A stretch of 64,000 bases of DNA from CAWBYL01 sp963793025 (lineage in GTDB: Bacteria; Actinomycetota; Acidimicrobiia; Acidimicrobiales; Acidimicrobilacustridaceae), in NCBI GenBank assembly GCA_963793025.1, contig CAWBYL010000005.1:186001-250000 (forward strand), given 5' to 3'. Below, in pieces: positions 56,833 through 63,570 of this stretch. The translations under genes and the position numbers were made by a program. Below the pieces are notes generated by a model, which did no database searches, was not told where the DNA came from, and saw nothing but the letters and a program-made list of their open reading frames with translations. Position 1 is the first letter of the stretch. Every line of letters begins with the position of its first letter.

Positions 56833-58017
56833 CTACGGGGTGGCGCTGGTCGGGGGGTGGCCGACGATCCGCTCGTAGGCGGCCGGGTCGGTGGCGCCCT
56901 CGGTGCAGATCAACAGGATCGAGGTCTCCGGGCCCAGCCCCAGCGCCTGGCGCACCGCCGGCGGCCCTGCCAGCACGGCCCGCAGGCCACCGAGACCGGC
57001 CCCGCCGGTCTCGCCCGCCTCGATGCCGAATCGGTCGAGGTCGCGCATGGCGTCACAGGCCCGGCTGTCGTCGATGCCGACGAAGGCGGTGAACGAGCCG
57101 GCCACCGGCGGGAAGGCGAGCATCGAGGGGGCGCCACAGTTGAGACCGGCCATGATCGAGTGGTGGGGACCGGGGACGTCGACGGGGTGGCCGGCCGCCG
57201 CCGACGCCAGCATGCAGTCAGCTGAGGTGGGCTCGACGCCGAGCAGGGCGACGGATCCGGATCGGGCGTCGTCGCCGTAGCGGGCGACCGCGGCGGCGGC
57301 CAGTGCACCCACGCCGATCTGGATGACCACCACGTCGGGTCGCGAGGCATCCTCGGCGGCCAGCGCCTCGTCGATCTCCTCGAAGATGGTGGTGTAGCCC
57401 TCGATGACCCACCGAGGCACCAGTTGGTAGCCCTCCCACGACGTGTCGGACACCACGAGGGTGCGACCGTCGGGATCGGCGGCGGCGACGTCGGCGGAGT
57501 GGACCACGGCGTCGTCGTAGGTCCCGTCGACCACGGCGACGGTGGCGCCTTCGCCCTCGATGGCCTCGATGCGGGCCTCGGCTGTCCCCGACGGCACGAA
57601 GATGGCGGCGTCGAAGCCGAGGAGGCGGGCGGTGCGGGCCACGGCCCGACCGTGGTTGCCGTCGGTGGCCGAGCAGAGGCGGAGCGGGCGGATCGGGTCC
57701 AGGGCCCGGGCCAGCGAGTCGATCGAGTCCCACTCGGGCTCGTCACCGAGACGGTCGATGAGGGAGCGGTAGGTGGCCCACGAGGCGCCGAGCATCTTGA
57801 ACGCCGGCAGACCGAGGCGGCTCGACTCGTCTTTCACCCAGACCTCGCCCACGCCCAGCTCGGCGGCCAGATCGCTCAGGCGGTGCAACGGCGTGGGGGC
57901 GTAGCCGGGCAGACGGCGGTGCAGATCGAGGGGTCGGGAGCGGATGCCACCGGACGGCACTGGCCAGCCCTCGCCGGAGCGGCGGTCGTTCACGAAGTAG
58001 CGGGTGAGCTGCGGCAT
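56833..58017 (-). CDS. PLP-dependent diaminopropionate ammonia-lyase-like enzyme
   Basis: A 394-residue fold-type II PLP enzyme. KDESSRLGLPAFKMLGAS contains the PLP lysine K74, close to that of E. coli DpaL (K77), and SATDGNHGRAVA holds the phosphate-loop asparagine. DpaL converts 2,3-diaminopropionate to pyruvate and ammonia; threonine or serine deaminase-like activity is the alternative. ATG 58017 is chosen because MPQLTRYFVND is a normal start for the family; a GTG at 58047 is possible. The palindromic operator at 58068 lies upstream. In E. coli dpaL (ygeX) also sits with a hydantoinase gene, a suggestive but not decisive parallel. Confidence 0.8.
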   Translation of the reverse strand: MPQLTRYFVNDRRSGEGWPVPSGGIRSRPLDLHRRLPGYAPTPLHRLSDLAAELGVGEVWVKDESSRLGLPAFKMLGASWATYRSLIDRLGDEPEWDSIDSLARALDPIRPLRLCSATDGNHGRAVARTARLLGFDAAIFVPSGTAEARIEAIEGEGATVAVVDGTYDDAVVHSADVAAADPDGRTLVVSDTSWEGYQLVPRWVIEGYTTIFEEIDEALAAEDASRPDVVVIQIGVGALAAAAVARYGDDARSGSVALLGVEPTSADCMLASAAAGHPVDVPGPHHSIMAGLNCGAPSMLAFPPVAGSFTAFVGIDDSRACDAMRDLDRFGIEAGETGGAGLGGLRAVLAGPPAVRQALGLGPETSILLICTEGATDPAAYERIVGHPPTSATP

Positions 58018-58067
58018 CGCTGTCCGTTCGGGGGGGATTCGGGCCACGGGCCGGTCGAAGGACGCCC

Positions 58068-58084
58068 TTCAACAGATTGTTGAA
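58068..58084. promoter_or_regulatory. 17-bp palindromic operator, second copy
   Basis: TTCAACA-GAT-TGTTGAA, perfect 7-bp arms. It lies between the divergent PLP enzyme and HTH genes, upstream of the HTH gene's -10 box (58109), so it could control both. Confidence 0.65.
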
Positions 58085-58108
58085 TCTAGTCCATCGCGGT
58101 GGCGGCGA

Positions 58109-58114
58109 TAGCCT
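58109..58114 (+). promoter_or_regulatory. candidate -10 box of the HTH regulator
   Basis: TAGCCT, seven bases, then GTG 58122, leaderless pattern. Confidence 0.4.
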
Positions 58115-58121
58115 CTCGCCG

Positions 58122-58490
58122 GTGCCCAGTTCCCCCCGTCATCCACTGGTGGCCGCCGTGCAGCCGGTGGCCGATGCCGTCGGCGCGACCGTGGTCGGAC
58201 CCGGCCAGGTCCGGCCCGGGGACGTCGAGCTGCGGTGGGACGGCGAGTTGGTGGGCGGCTTCCGTCCGGCCAGCCTCGACGGTGCTCTCGACCGGATGAT
58301 CGCCGCCGTGGAGAAGGAGCTGGGACTGCCGGCCGACCAGCTCGACCGAGAGCAGAAGCAGGAGTTCGTCCGCCGTCTCGACGAACTCGGAGCCTTCACT
58401 CTGCGCCGCTCGGTGGAGGACGTGGCCGAGGTGCTCGGCGTCAGTCGCTTCACCGTCTACAACTACCTGAACGCCCTCGACTCGCGCTGA
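58122..58490 (+). CDS. small YheO/DauR-like HTH regulator
   Basis: A 122-residue protein. Its C-terminal quarter, FTLRRSVEDVAEVLGVSRFT followed by VYNYLN, is the helix-turn-helix seen in the HTH_22 family (YheO/DauR), which control pyrimidine- or D-arginine-type genes. Unlike those 200-240-residue proteins it has no full N-terminal PAS domain, only a short AAVQPVADAVGATVVGPGQ and VGGFRPASLDGALDRMI segment. GTG 58122 fits a TAGCCT box; an earlier start at 58077 would run through the operator. Lying between the two divergent halves of the hydantoin cluster, next to the palindrome, it is the best candidate for the TTCAACA-binding protein. Confidence 0.75.
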   Translation: MPSSPRHPLVAAVQPVADAVGATVVGPGQVRPGDVELRWDGELVGGFRPASLDGALDRMIAAVEKELGLPADQLDREQKQEFVRRLDELGAFTLRRSVEDVAEVLGVSRFTVYNYLNALDSR

Positions 58491-58534
58491 GTCGTGGCCA
58501 ACGCGACGCGGTGTCGCGATGGTGGTCGGTCTGC

Positions 58535-59918
58535 TCAGCGCGGGGCGGCAGCGGTGCGCTCGAGGAACCGACCGTGCCCGGGCTCGCCCACGTAGCGTCC
58601 CTCACGGGCCACGATCGTGCCCCGGACCGTGACCAACGACGGCCACCCGGTCGAGCTCATGCCCTCGTAGGGCGAGTGGTCGGTGGCCATGTGCAGGGCG
58701 TTGGCGTCGAGGCTCTGGACCCGCTCGGGGTCCCACACCACCACATCGGCGTCGGCCCCGACACGAAGGCTGCCCTTGCGGGGCCACAGGCCGAACAGCC
58801 GGGCCGGTGCTTCGGCGCACAGTCGCACCCAGTCGGATCGCGACAGCCGCCCGTGCTGCACGCCGTCCCAGACGAGGGCCAGCCGCGTCTCGATGCCGGG
58901 CAGCCCCCCGGGGATCTCGGTGAAGTCCTGCCAGCCGTCGGCTCGGCCCTGCATGCCGGCGTGGCGGTCGGCCACCCAGAACGGGCAGTGGTCGGTGGCC
59001 ACCGTGTGCAGCCAGCCTCGAGCCAGGCCTTCCCAGAGCTCCTCGGAGTGCCACGGGTCGCGCAGGGGCGGGGTGCACACGAAGTTCTCCCCGTCGGCGT
59101 CGGCCAGCCGGTCGGCGTCGAGGAAGAGGTACTGCGGACAGGTCTCGCCGTAGGCGGCGACCCCGCGCTCCTGGGCGGCCCGCAGGGCCTGCAGTGCGGG
59201 ACCCGACGACATGTGGACCACGTAGATCGGCGCCTCGGCCACCTCGGCCAGCGCCGCCGCCCGGGCCACCGCCTCTCCTTCCAGCACCGCCGGGCGGGTG
59301 CGGGAGTGCTCGAAGACGCCGGTGCGGCCGGCGGCGAGCGCCTGACGGCGCAGGGCGGTGATGGCGCCGCCGTTCTCGGCGTGGATGGTGACCATGCCGC
59401 CGTGGCGTTTGGCCATGGTGAGCACGTCGAGGATGACGTCGTCGTCCACCTGCAGGGTCTCGGGGTAGGCCATGTAGAGCTTGAACGTGGTGACGCCCCG
59501 CTCGACGCACTGGGCGACGACCTTCTCGGCCACCGCCTCGGTGAAGGTCATGTGGAGGGCGACGTCGACCGAGGCGGGTTCGGCCCGGCGCTTCCAGTCC
59601 TCCAGGCGCTGGAGCGGGTCGCTGCCCCGTTCGGCGGTGACGTACTCGATCACCGTCGTGGTCCCCCCGATGGCGGCGGCCACGGTGCCGGTGTGGAAGT
59701 CGTCGCTGGCCCCGATGGCCCCGAGCGGCAGGTGCAGGTGGGTGTGGGCGTCGACGCCGCCGGGGATCACGTAGCGTCCGGCTCGCGTCGTGGGTCTCCT
59801 CGCCGGCCTCGGGAGCCAGATCGGACCCCACCGCGGCGATGCGGCCGTCGGTGCCGATGCGCAGATCGGAAACCCGCTCGCCGTCGACGTCGATGAGGGT
59901 CCCGCCCGTTACGAGCAC
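58535..59918 (-). pseudogene. dihydropyrimidinase/D-hydantoinase, frameshifted near the N-terminus
   Basis: The first 45 residues from GTG 59918 (LVTGGTLIDVDGERVSDLRI) belong to the small sandwich of an amidohydrolase. At 59780/59781 an extra G (C on the coding strand) moves the frame; with it removed the protein continues ...ASGRYVIPGGVDAHTHLHLPLG (metal HxH) into KLYMAYPETL (carbamylated Lys), HMSSGPALQAL and CPQYLFLDAD, then a normal end. The restored protein is about 460 residues, as expected for D-hydantoinase, which opens 5-substituted hydantoins or dihydropyrimidines to N-carbamoyl amino acids. The defect may be a base-call error, because the rest is intact. It is divergent from the carbamoylases. 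Confidence 0.78.
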
Positions 59919-59924
59919 GTCAAC

Positions 59925-59930
59925 AAGCTA
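59925..59930 (-). promoter_or_regulatory. candidate -10 box of the hydantoinase gene
   Basis: On the minus strand TAGCTT, six bases, then GTG 59918, leaderless pattern. Confidence 0.4.
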
Positions 59931-59940
59931 CCCGTCGAGG

Positions 59941-59957
59941 ATTGACAGTTTGTTGAA
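59941..59957. promoter_or_regulatory. degenerate third copy of the palindromic operator
   Basis: Matches the inverted form of the 5009 site at 14 of 17 positions; read on the minus strand it begins with the identical 13 bases. It lies between the divergent hydantoinase and carbamoylase genes. On the plus strand it includes TTGACA (59942-59947), a perfect -35, 15 bases before TAGCCT (59963-59968). Confidence 0.55.
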
Positions 59958-59978
59958 GGCAGTAGCCTCGAACGTGCC

Positions 59979-61343
59979 ATGCGTACCTCGTCGACCACCG
60001 TCCCGCTGTCGGCCGGAGCCTCTGATCCCGGCCACCTCCGGTGCGACGCCGGACGCCTCGGACGGCGCCTGGCCGAGCTGGGCGAGGTGGGCTCCACCGG
60101 CGACGGCGGCTGCAGCCGATTGGCCCTCACGGCGGCCGACGGGCTGGGCCGCGACCTGGTCGTCACCTGGATGCGCGACCTGGGCCTCGAGGTCACCATC
60201 GACACCGTGGGCAACGTGGTGGCCACCCGGCCCGGACGCCGATCAGGACCTCCGGTGCTCACCGGATCCCACATCGACACGGTGCGTACCGGCGGCCGCT
60301 ACGACGGGAACCTGGGCGTGCTGGCCGGGCTCGAGGTGATCGAGACCCTCACGGAGAACAAGGTCGAGACCGAGCACCCTCTGGCCGTCGCCTTCTTCAC
60401 CGACGAGGAGGGCAGCCGCTTCGCCCCCGACATGCTCGGCAGCCTCGTGTACGTCGGCGGCCTGGGTGTCGAGGATGCCCTCGACGTGATCGCCATCGAC
60501 GGGGCCCGCCTGGGGGACGAGCTGCAGGCCATCGGCTACGCCGGCCCGACGCCGTGCCCCGGTGTGGCCCCGGTGGCGTTCGTCGAGCTCCACGTCGAGC
60601 AGGGACCGGTGTTGGAGGCCGAGGGGTTCACGATCGGCACGGTCACCGAGGTGCAGGGCATCTCCTGGCACGAGGTCATCGTGGCCGGGCAGTCCAACCA
60701 CGCCGGCACCACGCCGATGGACCATCGCCACGATCCCGGCTACGTGGCGGCCCGCATCGCCGTGTTCGTGCGGGACCTGGCCCTGCGCCTGGGCAGCCAG
60801 CAGGTCGGCACCGTGGGCAAGCTCGACCTGCACCCCGATCTGATCAACGTCGTCCCCGCCCGGGCCACGTTCACCGTCGACCTCCGCAACACCGACCCCG
60901 ACGCCCTCAAGCTGGCCGAGCTCGAGCTGTGGCGGTTCTGCGACCAGGCCGCGGCCGAGGAGGGGTGCACGGTCGAGGTGCGCACCCTGGCCCGTTTCGA
61001 GCCGGTCCCGTTCGACGTGCGGATGATCGAGTGGATCGAAGCCACTGCCGCCGACCTCGGACACGATGTCCGGCGTCTGGCCAGTGGTGCCGGACACGAT
61101 GCCCAGATGCTGGCCCGCGTCTGCCCGGCCGGGATGATCTTCGTGCCGTCAGTGGGCGGCATCAGCCACAACCCGGCCGAGCACACCGACCAGGACGACA
61201 TCGCCGCCGGTGCCGACACGCTGTTGCAGGTGCTGCTCGGCCTGGCCGGCGTGGTCTCCGTCGACGGGCGCCTGCCGGGCCCGGGGTGGCAGCCGGCCCT
61301 CGACGGATCGGCACCCCCGGCGCCGGGAGGGGATCACTCGTGA
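59979..61343 (+). CDS. M20 zinc hydrolase, L-carbamoylase/allantoate amidohydrolase type
   Basis: A 454-residue di-metal hydrolase. Metal sites are H98 in GSHIDT, D109 in RYDGNLG, E143/E144 in FFTDEEGSRF, H205 in FVELHVEQGP, and a late His in ISHNPAEHTD. This is the AllC/HyuC/beta-ureidopropionase branch of M20, which splits carbamoyl-amino acids or allantoate to CO2 and ammonia. A -35 TTGACA and -10 TAGCCT precede the ATG, the former lying in the operator copy at 59941. The stop overlaps the GTG of the D-type carbamoylase. In the cluster it would take N-carbamoyl-L-amino acids from hydantoinase action. Confidence 0.85.
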   Translation: MRTSSTTVPLSAGASDPGHLRCDAGRLGRRLAELGEVGSTGDGGCSRLALTAADGLGRDLVVTWMRDLGLEVTIDTVGNVVATRPGRRSGPPVLTGSHIDTVRTGGRYDGNLGVLAGLEVIETLTENKVETEHPLAVAFFTDEEGSRFAPDMLGSLVYVGGLGVEDALDVIAIDGARLGDELQAIGYAGPTPCPGVAPVAFVELHVEQGPVLEAEGFTIGTVTEVQGISWHEVIVAGQSNHAGTTPMDHRHDPGYVAARIAVFVRDLALRLGSQQVGTVGKLDLHPDLINVVPARATFTVDLRNTDPDALKLAELELWRFCDQAAAEEGCTVEVRTLARFEPVPFDVRMIEWIEATAADLGHDVRRLASGAGHDAQMLARVCPAGMIFVPSVGGISHNPAEHTDQDDIAAGADTLLQVLLGLAGVVSVDGRLPGPGWQPALDGSAPPAPGGDHS

Positions 61344-62284
61344 GCCGGCTCATCACCATCGGCGCGGCCCAGCTCGGTCCGATCCAGCGCGACCACTCCC
61401 GTAAGGATGTCGTCGAACGACTCCTCGACCTGCTGCGTCGGGGCGCAGACCACGGCTGCGACCTCGTCGTGTTTCCCGAGCTCGCCCTCACCACCTTCTT
61501 CCCCCGCTGGTACATCACCGACGAGGCCGAGCTCGACCAGTGGTACGAGACGGCCATGCCCGGTCCCGAGACGCAGGTCCTGTTCGACGAGGCGGCCCGC
61601 CTCGAAGTGGGCTTCAGCCTCGGGTACGCCGAGCTACAGGTCGACGAGGCCACGGGCGAGCGCCACCGCTACAACGCCCAGGTGCTGGTCGAGCGGGACG
61701 GTTCGGTGGTCGGCACCTACCGCAAGGTCCATCTGCCCGGTCACCGGGAGAACGAGCCGTGGCGTCCCTTCCAGCACCTCGAGAAGCGCTACTTCGAGCC
61801 CGGCCCGGACGGTTTCGGCGTGTGGCGCGCCTTCGGCGGCATCGTGGGCATGGCCATCTGCAACGACCGCCGCTGGTCCGAGACCTACCGGGTGATGGGT
61901 CTGCAGGGGGCCGAGCTCATCCTCATCGGGTACAACACGCCGGTCCACAACCCGCCGGCACCCGAGCACGACCGCCTGGGTGACTTCCACAACCACCTGG
62001 TGATGCAGGCGGGCGCCTACCAGAACGGCACCTACGTGGTCGGGGTGGCCAAGGCGGGCGACGAGGAGGGGACCCCGATGATCGGCGGGTCCGCCGTCAT
62101 CGCCCCCACGGGCGAGGTGGTGGCCCGGTGCGTGACCGAAGGTGACGAGCTCGCCGTGGCGGTCGCCGACCTCGACCTGTGCACGTCGTACAAGACGTCG
62201 GTGTTCGACTTCGAGAAGCACCGCCAGCCCTGGGCCTACGGCCGAATCGTCGACCAGACCGGAGCGGTGCCCCCACCCGAGTGA
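61340..62284 (+). CDS. N-carbamoyl-D-amino acid hydrolase-like nitrilase-superfamily protein
   Basis: A 314-residue carbon-nitrogen hydrolase. The triad is E47 in VVFPELAL, K129 in TYRKVHLPGH and C174 in AICNDRRW, matching the E, K, C of D-carbamoylase (positions near 47, 127 and 172). NDRRWSETYRVMGLQGAEL and GYNTPVHNPP are characteristic of that enzyme. The family hydrolyses N-carbamoyl-D-amino acids to D-amino acid, CO2 and ammonia. GTG 61340 overlaps the M20 stop (GTGA) with GGAGGGG seven bases upstream. D- and L-type carbamoylases thus lie in the same operon, suggesting both enantiomers are used. Confidence 0.85.
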   Translation: MSRLITIGAAQLGPIQRDHSRKDVVERLLDLLRRGADHGCDLVVFPELALTTFFPRWYITDEAELDQWYETAMPGPETQVLFDEAARLEVGFSLGYAELQVDEATGERHRYNAQVLVERDGSVVGTYRKVHLPGHRENEPWRPFQHLEKRYFEPGPDGFGVWRAFGGIVGMAICNDRRWSETYRVMGLQGAELILIGYNTPVHNPPAPEHDRLGDFHNHLVMQAGAYQNGTYVVGVAKAGDEEGTPMIGGSAVIAPTGEVVARCVTEGDELAVAVADLDLCTSYKTSVFDFEKHRQPWAYGRIVDQTGAVPPPE

Positions 62285-62326
62285 CCGCCCGGAGGCCGAT
62301 GCCGGGGTTCGAGGCGTGGATCTGCC

Positions 62327-62563
62327 TCAGGCGCGGGTCTCGACCTGGACGGAGACACGGGTGGCTCCGTGTTCGACGGCGGCGCGCAGCACGGTGGCCA
62401 CCGTCTCCACCACCAGCTCGTCCTCGCCGTCGATGGCGGTTCCGAAGGGGCCGATCTCGACGTCGAGCCCCGCGGCGGTGGCCGCGTCGAAGGCGGCCTG
62501 GACGTGAGGGCCGGGACGGCCGGCGGTGAAGGGCTCGACCGTGAACTCGGCGCGCAGGGTCAC
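62327..62563 (-). CDS. thiamine-binding (YkoF/MTH1187-like) domain protein
   Basis: A 78-residue small protein beginning MTLRAEFTVEPFTAGRPGPH, with the alternating strand-helix pattern of MTH1187/YkoF-type thiamine or hydroxymethylpyrimidine-binding proteins, and LVVETVATVLRAAVEHGATRVSV near the end. One domain is present, whereas YkoF has two. The role could be sensing or carrying a pyrimidine-type ligand. It lies convergent with the carbamoylase operon by about 40 bases and divergent from the esterase gene. The assignment rests on pattern only. Confidence 0.55.
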   Translation of the reverse strand: MTLRAEFTVEPFTAGRPGPHVQAAFDAATAAGLDVEIGPFGTAIDGEDELVVETVATVLRAAVEHGATRVSVQVETRA

Positions 62564-62634
62564 AGCTGCGAGGCTACCCGGCGGTCACCGGGCGAACGCC
62601 GCCTTCGGCGCCGGGAATCGTCTAGAACGGAGCG

Positions 62635-63558
62635 ATGGACGCAGTCATCCTCGATCCCGAGCTCGGCCCCCTCCTCGAGCTCTTCCCGCCGTTGGCACTC
62701 ACACCTGAAGGCCTCGCCACCATGCGGGCCGCCGGCCCGGCGGCCACCCCCGACCTGCCGACCGACGTGGAGCGGATCGACCACGTGGTGAGCGAGGACC
62801 CGCACGTGTTCGTGCGCGTCCACCGGCCGGTCGGGGTCGCCGAGGCGCTCCCGTGCCTCCTTCACATCCACGGCGGCGGGTACGTGCTCGGTTCGCTCGA
62901 CATGGACGATGCCCGCTTCGGGCGAGCCTGCACCGGGCTCGGCCTCGTCGGCGTGTCGGTCGAGTACCGCCTGGCCCCCGAGACCGCCTATCCCGGTCCG
63001 CTCGAGGACTGTTACGCCGCGCTGCGCTGGACCCACGAGCACAGCGCCGAGCTGGGCATCGACCCCAGCCGGATCGGCATCGGCGGAATCAGCGCCGGTG
63101 GCGGGCTGGCCGCCGGCCTCGCCCTGTTCGCGCGCGATCGAGGCGAGCTGTCCATCGCCTTCCAGCTGCTCGAGTGCCCGATGATCGACGACCGTCAAAC
63201 CACGTCATCGAGTCGGCTCGACGGACTGCCCGTGTGGAGCCGGGAGTCCAACCAGTTCGGCTGGCAGGCCTATCTGGGTGACCTCTACGGCGCCGACGAC
63301 ATCCCCGCCACCGCGGCGCCGGCACGATCCCAGGACCTCAGCGGACTCCCGCCGACCATGGTGATCGTGGGCGGAGCCGACGGGTTCCGAGACGAGGACA
63401 TCACCTACGCCCTCCGTCTGGGTCAGGCCGGTGTCCCGACTGAGCTCCACGTGCTCCCGGGGGCGCCCCATGGCGTGCAGCTGTTCGCCGGCACCACTCT
63501 CGCCCGCCGCTGGGAGGCCCTCGTCGACGACTGGCTCCTCCTCCAGATCGCCCCCTGA
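62635..63558 (+). CDS. alpha/beta hydrolase, hormone-sensitive lipase (HSL) family esterase
   Basis: A 307-residue esterase. HIHGGGYVLGS with HGGG at 79-82 is the HSL oxyanion hole, GISAGGG has the nucleophile Ser153, a late acid is in GADGFRDE and the catalytic His in GAPHGVQLF. These enzymes hydrolyse short acyl esters of many alcohols. The ATG is preceded by TAGAAC-GGAGCG, an imperfect leaderless-type box. It is followed by a convergent LLM gene after 12 bases. The substrate is unknown. Confidence 0.85.
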   Translation: MDAVILDPELGPLLELFPPLALTPEGLATMRAAGPAATPDLPTDVERIDHVVSEDPHVFVRVHRPVGVAEALPCLLHIHGGGYVLGSLDMDDARFGRACTGLGLVGVSVEYRLAPETAYPGPLEDCYAALRWTHEHSAELGIDPSRIGIGGISAGGGLAAGLALFARDRGELSIAFQLLECPMIDDRQTTSSSRLDGLPVWSRESNQFGWQAYLGDLYGADDIPATAAPARSQDLSGLPPTMVIVGGADGFRDEDITYALRLGQAGVPTELHVLPGAPHGVQLFAGTTLARRWEALVDDWLLLQIAP

Positions 63559-63570
63559 CGCGGGCGGATC

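Noticed and set aside
58047..58047. GTG 58047 as the start of the PLP enzyme
   Set aside because: It adds ten residues (VARIPPERTA) not typical of the family; ATG 58017 gives a normal N-terminus. The choice is not certain.
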